A DNA stretch of 64,000 bases from Burhinus oedicnemus (lineage: Eukaryota > Chordata > Aves > Charadriiformes > Burhinidae): the NCBI GenBank assembly GCA_008921705.1, contig VFFE01007570.1:1115915-1179914 (forward strand), in the 5' to 3' direction. A model generated the notes under the pieces. It ran no database searches. It was not told where the DNA came from and saw nothing but the letters and a program-made list of their open reading frames with translations. The translations under genes and the position numbers were made by a program. Every line of letters starts with the position of its first letter. Position 1 is the first letter of the stretch. Of the stretch, positions 49,225 to 61,300 are shown piece by piece.

Positions 49225-51069
49225 AGAAGAAACTTTAACTTTGTAGTAACATATTGGCAACACCTAGGAAACATTTGCATTGTTTTTATATAAATATTAC
49301 ATATATCTTGCACACATCTGAATAACATGAATTTACTTCAGTTTATGTAAATGACATTAGTCTTCCTACATTTGCAAAGGAAACTGTAAAGTAGAAAATG
49401 ACACGTAATGCTGGAATTAAGATAATAGTGGTTGGGCAATGAATGAGGCTCTATCTAGACTAGGATAGTTTATTTAGTTTTCCAAAAGCTACAGCCTATA
49501 AGAAAGGGGATTAGAATTTCTAGAGAGGTAATTTAGGTGAATTAGGCTTGAGCACATTGGATTTTTAACTGTTCTTAGTCAACACACATGAGAAAAAGAG
49601 AGTAGATACAGCCAGGGAAGAAGATAGATGTGATCAGAGCATATTTCTTCTCCCTGTCAGGGGAGAGGAGTTGGGAAGAGAGTTTGAAAACCTTTACAAA
49701 GGTATTACTAAGGCCCACAGCTCTGGATCGTTTGTGGTTTTATCCTTACCAGCTTTGAAACCTGAAACACATACATTGTGCTGGGTTTTGCATGTATGTG
49801 TGCGTGTTTTTAAGACACTATTTCAGCACTGCTGCAAATTTACATTGTCCCAGAGGAAGCTGTGACAGGAATGAAAACTGGGGGTGTCCTGGTGTAACTA
49901 ATGCTGCTGGTAAACAGAAGCCTGGAAAGGAAAATAGAGACACTAAAAGGAGGACTTTTTGCCAGGTTACAGTATAAGTCGCACATCACTTGGGGACAGA
50001 ACAAGAGCCTTCTGGTAGCTGTCTCAGGCATGAAACCATTCTGTTGAGCAGACTGGAAAACTGTTGGTACTCCCTGTTTCCCTCAGACCTTCACTTTGGT
50101 TCTCTGGGATAGCATTGTATGGCACTATAGTATATAAACTTTCTCAGCTTCTAAGGGTGCAATAGTTTCTCCCTCACACTAAATCGGTTATGCTAATAGA
50201 AACATGCTCGCCAACTCCTCAGCAGGCAGAAAAATCCATGTTTTGATTCAGTTTTGGTTTCAGTGATCTTTGCTCCCACCTGGTGTCTAATTGACAGGTT
50301 CTTTGCAGAAGATGGAGGCAGCAATATGATTCTAGGCTTTAGCTTTAAACTGTATTTTTAAAACCTCACGAGGTTACAGAGGAGTGATTTTCTCTGAAGG
50401 GAACTCTGATAAACCCTTTCAGCAGAAATGAGGAAAAGCATCATAATAGGAATAGCACCAGCTATAACAGTGATGCAGATAGGAGGGTCCCTCTCAGGGG
50501 GTGCCATGCTGCTGCTGCTGGGGCAGAGCACAGCAGGCTTGCTCCATCCTTTGCGCGGCACAACCGGTATTTAAAACACAGGCAAGCAATAAATAGTGGT
50601 TTTGACTGGAAGTGTGAGAGCGTTATGCCATCAGTAGGTCCAAAGTAACCTTGCAGCTTAGCTTTCAACACAGGTGTCAGCGTCGGCAGGAGAAGGCCTC
50701 TGTTACTTTCTGCATTTTGTCCCTTGGAAATCCCTGGCAGGACAGCTTTGCTGTGGGAGCTGTAAAGCTCTGGAGCTAAGCAGTGGCAGCAGGCCTTGGT
50801 CAAGCCAGGTGAATCACACATATAGGTCAGCACTGTCTTCTCTTTTTCTGGTGTAGAGCTGGCTTGAAGGAATCCACCAGGTGCTACACCCATCTGCATT
50901 CCCTTCAGGACTCTGAAGACTTCGTTTCTGAGGAAGATATTATCTTGCTATCAGTTTGTATTTGGCCCTTATGTAAGTTCTGAGTTCAGTAAGATTTTGT
51001 CTGAATAAAGAGGAAATCACATTGGCAAAGCTATCTGAGAGGGCTCTGCGTCTGCATAGGAGCGGGGAG
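49225..51069. other. Unique non-coding DNA
   Basis: No exon was recognised. It contains the longest open frame of the window (50462-50899 minus, 145 codons). That frame is rich in Leu, Ala, Ser and Cys with a poly-Ala stretch from a short CTG run, has no recognisable domain, and overlaps other frames. I consider it chance. A (CTG)4-type run lies near 50509-50520. Confidence 0.5.
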
Positions 51070-51180
51070 ATCCCCAGTCACTTATATGGCCAAAGAGCAT
51101 GGGGCAGGCATCCTGGGTCACTCACATGGTGGACAAAGAGCAGAACAGCATGGAGAGATCCTGGGGTGCTTGTGGGGAAT
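51070..51180. repeat. Degenerate tandem repeat, about 40-48 bp unit
   Basis: Two and a half imperfect copies are visible. ATCCCCAGTCACTTATATGG, then CCAAAGAGCA (from 51070), is followed by ATCCTGGGTCACTCACATGG, then GACAAAGAGCA (from 51110), and a third partial ATCCTGGGGTGCTTGTGG (from 51159). Divergence shows it is old. Confidence 0.6.
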
Positions 51181-53743
51181 TGAAAGAATGATGCAAAAGG
51201 TACAGAAACAGGGTCTTTTCCTGCTGAAGTTCCTAGGTAGTATGAATATCTATTTTTTTATATCTACTTACTTCATCGTCTATGGGTTCAGCAAGAAGCT
51301 GGAGGCCGAGCCTTAAACCAGCAGCAGCAGCTAAGCATGTGTCTGTTCTCCAGTGTTTCATCCAAAGCTAAAAACACCTGGTTTTATTCTTCCTTCACTA
51401 AAACATTGCAGATCAAAAGGACTGAGAATTCAGCTATTCATACGAGGAAAATTTTGGTAAAAAATAGCTCAGAAGCTTCTGTTTCAAGCTTGGCTATATA
51501 TTTCTTCAAAACCACAGGTTCCTGATCTCTAAGCAGCAATTCTGAAGGAGTCTCTTTTCCTAACAGATAGATTTGGTTTAGTCTGCTCTCTTTCGTTGGA
51601 CTCTTTTGGATTAGATCGTTAAAGAACACAGGCCCCGTCTTGCCTGGGGGACCACATATACTTTCCATAAAATAGGGATTGCTGAAGCCTCCTATTCACG
51701 AAGTTTTCCCTCCTTGTCCTGCCTTGCTCCCATTGATAGCAAATCTGCCACACTCTATGAATGGCTTTTATGTAGCATTTTGGTATACTTCAGAATGAAA
51801 TTCTTAATGAAAATGTAAATTATTATTATTGTAAAAACATGTTGGCCCACTGTGTTGTGTAGCATTCTCAGGAGCAGCATTCTTTCAAACTGGGATTTGA
51901 AAACCAGCACAGAATTTAGCTTGAATCAAACGGCATTATGTAGTTAGTCATTTATCAAAGCCACTTGGTAGAAGTTGGGAAAAACATTAGTTAATCTTAT
52001 TCATGTGGGGGTTCCTGGTTATGCAGCAATACTCTTTTTTTCCCAGTTTTTAGTTCCCCTTTCCTCTCAAAGGCCTGTAGTGCTTCAGCCACCTATTGAG
52101 CTTGAAGCAAGACCTTTTTTCCTAGCTACAATGTGTGAACCAGCCAACAGAGGCTGCTTAAAGAAGTTAGAGTAGGATATTCCAGGCACTGTGAGGAGCA
52201 CCCAGGAAAAGTAAATAGCATCTACAGCATGAGACATCTGCCTCACTGGGTCTGAATTTAGCTCTCCTCTGAGACAGGGAATTAACAATAACTTTGGCAT
52301 GTTAATTCAGCTGTTAAGTGATTTTGGTTCAGCTTTGGAAGAGTATTTTTCTGCTTAAAAGCAACAACAACACTTTTTCAGGTTGCTGAGATATTTTTGG
52401 TCAAAATTTTGGTTATATGTAATGCACGTGAAAGGCAACAATTTGCCACCTTGCAAAAGGAAATTCTCTGTTGACGAGCAATCTAATGGCAGTGTAGGCT
52501 GTTCATTATTAGGATAGTCTGAGATACACAACAGCTGCCTAGCGCAGCTCCCACAGGGGTCCACAGGACTTCTTTTTACTTTGACAGGGAGACAAGTTAG
52601 AGCAATGACACATCCTTACAAAAAGTCTTTGTCTTGGTTTTATAGTGATGTGCCCTTCCAGCAACACACATGCTTTACTCAGTTTTCCTTCAGCAGAGTC
52701 TCTATGAGACAGAATTCATCTGTCTATTCAGAGAATCCCACTCCAAGTAGCTATCTTTTACAGCACTTTTTTTTCTGTGGCAAGTTTGCATCAGCCCATC
52801 TTCACCAGTACCAAGGTGCGTGGAAATTCCTCACACCTGCAGACCCCAGAAAATAGATTCATAATATTTTTCACTTCACTAGACACATGACACCCCATGC
52901 AGGGATTTATCATAGCGATGACACATCTTATTAGAAAGGTTGACTCATGAACCAACTCCCTTCCCATTTGTGATCACATAGCATCTCACTGGCAACTGTT
53001 ACAATTGCAATATTAGGCAAGTATTCAGAGTTTTTAGGGTTTTTTTGGTCATACTTGCTGTCTGGAACCAAGGTCAAGAGATAACAAGAATATAGCCCAT
53101 TGGCACATTATAATAGCTGAACAGTGATTTGTAGACCACAACTGGTCCATGTGCCACAGTTTGAGAGTTCTGATTTAAAAAAAAGCAACAAACCAGATAA
53201 TCAATACTAAAGTATTTTATTCCTCAACAGAAGACTTCAAAGAATAAAAAAGTAAAAGCCTCTCCCAGGACATTAGATACATCCTAATGGGGTTGGTATA
53301 TATGGTAGAAAGAGGCACACTGCACTCTTCTGTAGAGGCAACGAGAAGCCAAGCAAGACGATTTTGGACTTTAGCAACTAATCACTAGCAATTACACTGC
53401 ATATGCAGTTTTTCTGCTGCTTGTCCCCACATGACACAAAGCTGGTTTTCCCCTTGAACACAGACCCTTTTCGACAAGGAAAAGTAGTTTCTTTCTCAGT
53501 AGAAAGAAAAGGCAGTCTGCTATGTGGGGATGTCATTACTTTGAGATTATTAGTTAGGGGTGTTAGGAGATAGTTTTAAAGTTAAGATGGCCTGCAAAGA
53601 AAGAACATGACTAGGGGACCTGTTGTTTCATATGTTCATGTGTTTTGAGGGATGAAGTTAGATATAAAAACTATAAAGTGAAAGATCTGCTTTCTCTGTC
53701 TCTGTTCCCCAGGTGACCCACCAATGACTTAGAAACCTCATGT
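51181..53743. other. Unique non-coding DNA
   Basis: No recognisable gene, RNA or transposon. Frames of 91 codons or fewer have no identifiable domain. Confidence 0.5.
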
Positions 53744-53845
53744 AAGGAGCGTAAGAACATCCATACAGGGTCAGAGCCCAGAACCAACAAGTCCAATACC
53801 ATGTCTCCAGAAGCAGACAGTACTCTTCCAGAAGGAGGACAAATT
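53744..53845 (-). mobile_element. Ancient LINE 3' tail (CR1/L2 clade), reverse strand
   Basis: The plus strand reads AGGAGCGTAAGAACATCCAT (53745), then ACAGGGTCAGAGCCCAGAA, AAGTCCAATACCATGTCTCC and AGCAGACAG. This follows the well-known reptile LINE tail pattern (AAGAACATAAGAACGGCCAT, then a TGGGTCAGACC-like part and a CAGTATCCTGTCTCC-like part). It is short and diverged. The body of the element is not recognisable beyond about 53845. Confidence 0.58.
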
Positions 53846-54629
53846 TTTATTTCAGTTCCTGGGGTGTTAATGTGGGGTTAAAGCTGGACCCTGGGCTCAT
53901 TGTGGGCGGCTGAAGGTGCAGTTCATTGTGGTGAATGCACAGCAGCTCCTGCAAAGAATGATGGACAAATGTTTTTGGAATTGCAAGAGGAAGCCAGTGA
54001 GTTTGCTGGGCAACTAAAGCACAACTGCATCATTATGTGTATGGCTTGGTATCTAGGTGCCTGGAGCATGCCTTCAGAGGCCTGCTGCTCCAGGGAACCA
54101 ACATGAGGCCAAATTCCAGCATCTTCTAGTACTGTTGTTTCTTTGCCCAGGTGGTTGACTCTGGAACTAACAAGAAAGGAATTCCTTGGATGGAAATGGG
54201 GGACCCATTTCAGTAGTTGGTGTGAAATTTGACTCAGGAAATTTACATGATATTTCCAGCCTCTGATGTGGAAGACCAATACATCCTCGCTCAATCCTTA
54301 AAAATAAAAGCAGATAATGTCAGATGCTGAGGTAGGAGTGCCAGAACAGGACGAGCATCACAACAAAAGTCCAAATATTCTACTAGATGCAGCACTCCAT
54401 GTCTCAGGCATTTCCGAAGCTAAAGGTGATATCTTTATGTCTACTAGCCTTCAATGGATTTTCTTTCCATAAATTTAGGAACACAGGTATAGGAAATTGA
54501 AGCAGTAGCTAGAACCGAAAGTTTTCAGAAGCAGAGATTTTTCTCTGTTCATGTAAAAAAGCTTGAGTTAAATGGGAATTATTAAGAGAAAATGAAAAAG
54601 CACAAATAATTTGGAACAGTCAAATATAG
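53846..54629. other. Unique non-coding DNA
   Basis: No gene was recognised. Opposed frames (53900-54106 plus, 53923-54294 minus) have no identifiable domain. An older LINE body may lie here, but nothing can be shown. Confidence 0.45.
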
Positions 54630-54810
54630 TTATATGGCATTTTTCATCTAAGGATTTCAAAGCTCTGTTCAAAGGAAGCAGTTATTATTATCCCCACTGT
54701 GCATACAGGCAAAACGAAGCCCCTAAATATACAGATACTGACCAGAAGTCATGTAGCTATCAAATAATAGAGCTGGACATTTATTTCAGAACTCAACAAG
54801 TGGGATTTTT
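54630..54810 (+). mobile_element. MIR-like ancient SINE
   Basis: The best MIR-type match in the window, on the plus strand. It has ATATGGCATTTTTCATCTAA then GGATTTCAAAGCTCTGTTC (54632-54670), TTATTATTATCCCCACTGTG (about 54682), ACAGGCAAAACGAAGCCCC (about 54705), GACCAGAAGTCATGTAGCT (about 54740) and ATAGAGCTGGACATTTATTT (about 54767). Order and spacing agree with the tRNA-derived MIR/CORE-SINE family found across amniotes. MIR copies are mobilised by L2-type LINEs, relics of which also appear in this window. Confidence 0.75.
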
Positions 54811-57800
54811 TAGATGAATAATAAAGCCACTAAACAAAAATCCTAATATTTCAAAGCTTATGTCGGGAGGCCAGGAATGCTTCTCAGATCTGTCTGGGTC
54901 TACTTCAATGCAAGAGCTGAACAGATATCATCACTGCTTCATGCTTTCCTGGTTTTCATGCAAAGTAAATCCAGACATGCAACATGGGAAGCAGCCACTG
55001 TTTTCTCTAGCAGATCCCAGCCTGGTCTGGAGACCGAGACAGGAGTTTTTACTGGTTTGCTGTACAGAAACAGGTACCGGGAGCAAAACCAGTTGCAAAT
55101 TCTCAGCAGTAAATATTTGTGGCCAGAAAATAAGAAGGGAGGGGAAACATTAAAATTGTTTATAAACATTTCATTGTGATATTTTTAAAGGAAATACCCC
55201 CCTTGAAAATTGATAAATTAGTTCAGAATAAAATTTTTAGCCTTTTCAATTGAAAATACTATTTTCCATTTCCATTCTTCCAATAAAAATCACCCAAAAC
55301 TTAAAAAAAAGACAGCTTGCAGTAAAGCACAAAATTTTTCATTTTGTTTTTGTTTTGTTTTAACTACAAAACTGTTTTTAAAAATCTGCTTGAGATTTTT
55401 CCCAATGCTTCATCACTGAATCAAAAAAACCCACCTTATTGTTTGCCTAGGTATGTTAATGAGTCCCAGCCCAATGAGCTAACCTTTAAATCACACAACC
55501 TCTTCATTAGTCTCTCAGAATGCTGCAAAACCTTTAATTCTTTTGCGTCTGAAAGATTCTCTTAGCAGAACTTGAAAGCAAGACTTTTTATCTCAGATAC
55601 GATCAAAATTTTAATTATTTTCTCAAGTACTGTCTGTGTTGTATACGTAACGGGAAATATCAGCAGGAAATCGAGTTGACAGACACTAATGTTGCATGTT
55701 CACCAGTTCACCAAATTACACCAGCCATGTTATCACAACGAGCCTGAATGGTTCTGGCCCTACAGTAAACTGGGGACACCTAATACGGTCTAATTAAGAC
55801 AGCAGTACACAGAGAAGTCTTAAATGGGGGTTAGGGTTTCATTCAGCGAGTCAGTTAAGAACTTTGCTTTTTGGATGGACTTTCAAACACTTTTCTATTT
55901 ATGTATTCTAATGTTTTGAAGAAGTAGAGCCTAAATATATCCAGTTGTCTAAAAAAAGTCATGGATAAAAAAGTATTGTTGTTTTTGGTTTTGTCTTTTT
56001 TTCTAGGTGCTTGCAGGTGGCATTTTTAAGCACCACATTTAAATCTCATGTTTCACTTATGCCAAAAATTTTCTTGAGACTTGGCAATACTGTTCACTTT
56101 TTGTTGTGCAAGGTGAGGCAAAAAAGTAAAAGTTTTTGTTTATTCTCCCCCTCACCCTTGAAGTGTTCTTCTGGAGGTAAACTATAAAAAATTCCATCAA
56201 TGAGGACCACAGTGCACAGTGGTTGGTATTGGTGATAAAGATTACATCTTTAAAAAACAGAAGATACACCATTACTGCAGGAACTTTAAGAGCAAGGAAG
56301 CAGAAATGAGCTTTCAGAATAGAAGGTGTTTGGGTGTTTTTTTTATTCCTGCTGAACAGTAATTGTGCATTTCCCTTTTCTTCCTCTCGCTCTCTCCATT
56401 TCATTTTTTAATACAGTTTTATAGACAGGACTTGAGAAAGTTTTCTCAACTTATGATTACTTTAGTCTAAAGTGCGGATGACTGGCATCTCAGGCATTTC
56501 TGCAGTACTGAAGCTCTTTCAAGATTCCATCCACACACATCCTTGCAATGATAAAACAGAAACTCTATAAATGTATGAAGAAACCTTTCGCTTCATATGG
56601 GGTATTATTTTTTATTGTTTTTGCTACAAAGCTGTAATTGGCCTAGTGAGATCTGATAAATGTCGTCTTATAAACTTGAACATCAACTGACGGTGAAAAA
56701 AAATATGATGGAACTTGTGACTGAGAGAAAAGTAAAAGGGTATAAATGACTGGCAGTTCCCATTTCTTTACAAGTGTTACATTTCAGTCCCCTGCCACTA
56801 CCACATGTTTCCTGTTCACAGATAATTTGTACAACATATTTTATCATTCAGTTTTAGACACAGTTGAAAGGCTTTTGCCTAAGGCTTGGAACACTTTGAA
56901 AATTGTATACCATTTGCAAGGCTTTCTTCTGCTTCACTGTGCAATTAGGTGACTGCCTTTCTGCAGACACTGGATTTATCATATGTGGAATTGGGTTTTT
57001 TCACCAAGGTGAACTGGGAACAAAAAGGCAAGTAGTTTTTTAGTAACCCGCAGACAAGGGATTAGTGTGCCAGCACAAAGCTTGCAGGCTGCCTGTCAGT
57101 CCCAAACTGGACGCAGTTCCCTCACAGAAGGAGTATTGTGAGCCGCAAAGTTTCATACAAAAATACTCCGTGTCCCTGCTATATGTGATTCAAACTTCTG
57201 CGGTGCAACAAAGACATGTGATCAGAATACTTTTTTTTCCCCCCTCTAATTTTCTAATGTGTCTATTTGTGACCCTGTTGATTCTTTCCTCCTTTCCTTC
57301 GCCCCCCCTCCCCACGCCACCCCCTTCTCTGTCTTGACTAAACTTTGCTCTCTCCTAAAGAAGTGTAAAGATACTGATGTGCTAAGAGCTTCCCCTGCTG
57401 GAAGTTCCTAGCAAAAGGTGCTGTAGCCAAGTAGGGATGGATCTGGGACTAGCTCCCAGTTCAGCTAATTTATGTGCTCAGTTCCTGTCGAACAGAGAGT
57501 ACATAATGTGACTTGAGATGCTGATTAAATTTCATGTGTATTTCTATGTTCTAAATAAACCAAATTTTAAAGTCAGATTTGAGCGATGGTAGTTTATAAC
57601 CCTCATTACAGCAGTTTGTATTTTTCCACTGAATTATGTGAGGAAAAGGGAGACAAATTCAGCCCTTTGTATAATGTATCTACGTGCTTTTACAAGGTCA
57701 TCTTCCCTTCCAGTAGAGAATCTGGAGGATTTCTTAACAAGCAAATTTTATCTGTTGGAAACATAGTATTGTTTAACGAGAACGGAACTATGTATTCATT

Positions 57801-58320
57801 ATTTGCTTTTGGTTGCAAACACCCTACTTGTGGAAATAGTGAGTGTGTAAGTCCACAAGTGAGCTGCAAGGAACACTGGTACCTTGTGACATAATCCTAT
57901 CAGAAGAAAGGCATGTTTCTTCAGACTACACATCTCTCCCAAGCAATAATTGACAAACTATATCGATTACCTCTTCTGAAAACTTCGAAAAAAACGCACT
58001 TCTGCAATCAAAACTCATAGAATTTTAATCTAATTGTTTAGCTATCCATGTCCAAAATACCTGGCTGCAAATTCCTCAGCTGCTTGAAGGGCAGGAAATT
58101 ATTATTGCTTAAATAGGATAAACACAATAATATACTTCTGATAGGCTGTTCTGGAAACATGGCCACTGTCTGCCTGCCCGGTGTGACATAGCAGGCAGAA
58201 TTGTCTTGGCCACTCTCTGAAGTCTCTCACTGTGCATAGACCAGCGATGTGACTTTGGAGCAAATTGCTTCCATGGTCACTCCCATCTCTGTTGATTTTG
58301 TCTGGTTGGATTATAAGGGG
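54811..58320. other. Unique non-coding DNA
   Basis: No gene or confident repeat was recognised. Two short patches (about 55680-55810 and 56570-56700) hold CpGs within unique AT-rich sequence and may be conserved. A C-rich stretch lies at 57300-57325. The 58230-58320 stretch has a weak reverse-strand MIR resemblance, too weak to call. Confidence 0.48.
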
Positions 58321-61300
58321 TTTTTTGGGCACGGGCTGACTGTCTCTGCACAGTTTGTAAACTCCCCGGTGCTCTGAAGCAGGTGGCTGGGTTAGTGTGG
58401 TATTGCCCCTGTGATGGGATGCCCCAGCATGCAAGGGTTTGCAGTAAGGTTGCGGCAGTCTAAGAGCTTACTTAGACATTTTTCCTCTGCCAAAGCACCT
58501 CTTCCCCCACCTGAATCACCGGGCTCACCTGGGGATGTATTTTGCATCCTACTGAAATGTAGGCGTTTAGGGCAGTATGAGAGAAACCTTGGCCTCTCCA
58601 GCTGTAGCCTAAGGAGAGCCGAGTCACAGCAGAGCTGCCTTAGTGTGTGTGTGTGATTCAGCGAATATTTGGAGAGCTCCAGAGCTCCAACCATCTGTAC
58701 ACATGCAGATACACAAGTAGATGGAAAGCTTCCAAAGGAAGTTCCCTTTCAATCCCCATAAAATTCCCTAGACCCAGCCAGCAACTTGAGCTTGGTGCCA
58801 GAGGAACAGAGGATTTCCTTCAAATTCTCTACCTGGCTTAATTTAATTTGCTGCCTGGTAGAAGACCCAGAGAGGCTGCAAAAAAAAAAGCACTGGGTCA
58901 TGGGATTTCCCAATCTAAATGTAATGGTAAACCCAGACTGACTCCCTTCTTTCTGTGGTATCCATTGTGCTTTGTCCCAAATGGGAAATACGGTTTGCCA
59001 ACACTGAGGCAGCACATGCTGTAAACAATAACAAGAATAAAGCTAAATATTATGCATATTCATTGCATACAATCCTAAACACAAACATCCCTACTGAGTA
59101 AAACAGAAAAGAAGATAATTTTTTTTCAACCGAGGAGCTGCTGGGTCTTTTTAACCCTTTCTTTTCTCAGTTGTGCAATTTGCAATAACATGCAATGGTT
59201 TTTCACTTCATATATTATGAGCAAGTACTCTTTAAGTAGGATCTTCTCTATAGTACAACTTAGCTGCACGATAATTTCATTGGCTGGTTTCTCAGTGCAG
59301 TTCATCAGTAATGACTCATTTCAAGTTTCCAGAAGGCAGTGGTGCAATTGTTCAGTATAAGCACTTTAGCTTTTCTTTAACTTTTAACTTTTCTAATCAA
59401 CTCATCTGACATGGGTTTCAATTCCTGTTATTCATACTGACAGGGTAAGTATAGGTTCATGTTCTACTTCAGAGTGCCAAGAATTCTGATTTTTAATGTG
59501 AACCCTCAACAAACAGTGTAGCAATGGTCTCCATGCAGAACACCTCTTACTTTATCCAGATTCTTAACGGTGTAACATAAAACGTATTTCCAAATTATTA
59601 TGCTCTCATTTACATGCTTACTTGTCAAACATAGTTAAGATGGAAAATATTATTTTTTATAAAAATCAGATCTCTGTCCAGAAGAGTAAACCAAAAAAGT
59701 CTATTAAGATCCTGACCTAATAGGGCTAATTTCCAGAAAGGCAGTAAAACCATAACCCTACGGAAGGCAGCTCAACCTGACCCACAAATCTCTTGAAATA
59801 GTTGTTCCCAAGTGGCAGTGTACCAAGGTAATGCAGGATACTCCATTACATAGCGCCAGAAATTTCCACTTATTTCTGAAGCAATGACCTGGGCTGTGAC
59901 TTATGATGAAGTGAACTCTGGGTTAGATTGGCTGATAATAAAAAGCAGTTCTGTGGCATGCATTTTTTTGTTACGCCCTGTTTTCCTCTTATTTGAAAAA
60001 GCAAAATATGATAGTTTTCATTTTTACAGAAGCATTGTTCTTGATCATTTTCTTGTTATGAAGCCTCTGCATTCAACACAGTACTAACATTCAGCAGTTG
60101 GCCTCTGTTGTTTCTGTTTTTTTCTGGATACTAAGCAGCATAGAGTATATGAAGAAATACTCAGCAACTTATTTGTTAAAATGAGTGGGCTTACATACTC
60201 AGAGTTCTGGTTATTTAAAATATTAAGACTGTGAATAAAACAGGTTCCATCTAAATTCTGCATGCACCCATGGAGAACTCATGTTTTGCCGTTGTGTGCT
60301 TATATAATTATTTACATTTGCTTGAAACAGTCACATATTCTGAAATGAGTTTCTACCTTGCTGGTGCATTAATATTTAAAGATAAAACCTTAAATTCCTG
60401 CTATTGCTTTATTATTATTATTATCAATGCATTGCCATTAATAATACATTATCAGAGGGATACTTTTTGGTCACAGATGATACAGGAACTGACACAACAG
60501 GTTGTAAAATAAATAATAAAAGTGTAAAGCCAGGGCAAAACCCTAAATAGTTCATTTACAGCTGGATTATAAATACCCTGACAGACACACCATTTCTTAA
60601 TATGTGCATGGGTGATATTCTAAGTCTGGGGCCTGCCTGCAAGTTGGAGAATGGGCTGGAACATATAAAATAAAAATGAAGGCTAAACCAGAAAATATTT
60701 AAATAAGTGCTTTAGCAGAAACACAAAATGTTATTTGAACGTGTCCTACCTGACCACAAATAATTAATGGCAGCAAACAGGGCATTTTACAATGGATAAA
60801 GATCAAGCATCACAGGCATGTCTCAGAGCTATAAGCTTACATGTGATAGGTCTACTGCACCTCTAAAAAGCAAGCTTTGAGTTTGTATTTTACATAGGTA
60901 TCGTAGAGGCATATATAAAACCAGCAAAAGGTAACCCATCATTAACTAGAAAGTTTTCTTTTGTGTGCCTGTGCTACCATGACTATTTTGGATCCTGGCC
61001 TATATTGGTCAGACTAAGAGGCATTCAGGGATTTACACGTTACTTAAATTCCAGTTTTCATTTACATAAGCAGAGCTGGCGTGGGAACGGTCCCATGTCC
61101 AAAATGCAGCATTGGTTCAATCCCCACAAGCAGAAGCTCTGAAGCAGCCAAATGCCCTGTGGCCATGAGGAGAACCACAGTGAGGAAGGCAACTTCTTTC
61201 TGTCCAGACCTGCTTCTCTGCAACCTCCTCCGCTCAGAGCTGTAGCTGCTCGCCTCTGACTTGTCTGGGATGGGCTTCATCCTAATGAAAAATATCTAAT

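Noticed and set aside
50462..50899. 145-codon minus-strand open frame, the longest in the window
   Set aside because: No recognisable domain, no signal or motif, low-complexity Ala stretch from a CTG run, and overlap with other frames. This length is expected by chance in 64 kb.
53923..54294. 123-codon minus-strand open frame
   Set aside because: Overlaps an opposed frame and has no identifiable domain.
58230..58320. Possible reverse-strand MIR (ATGTGACTTTGGAGCAAATTG followed by a CTCCCATCTCTGTTG stretch)
   Set aside because: Only two short phrases fit and the flanks show no further match.
61075..61125. Possible tRNA B-box (GGTTCAATCCCC)
   Set aside because: No matching A-box at the right distance and no cloverleaf can be drawn.
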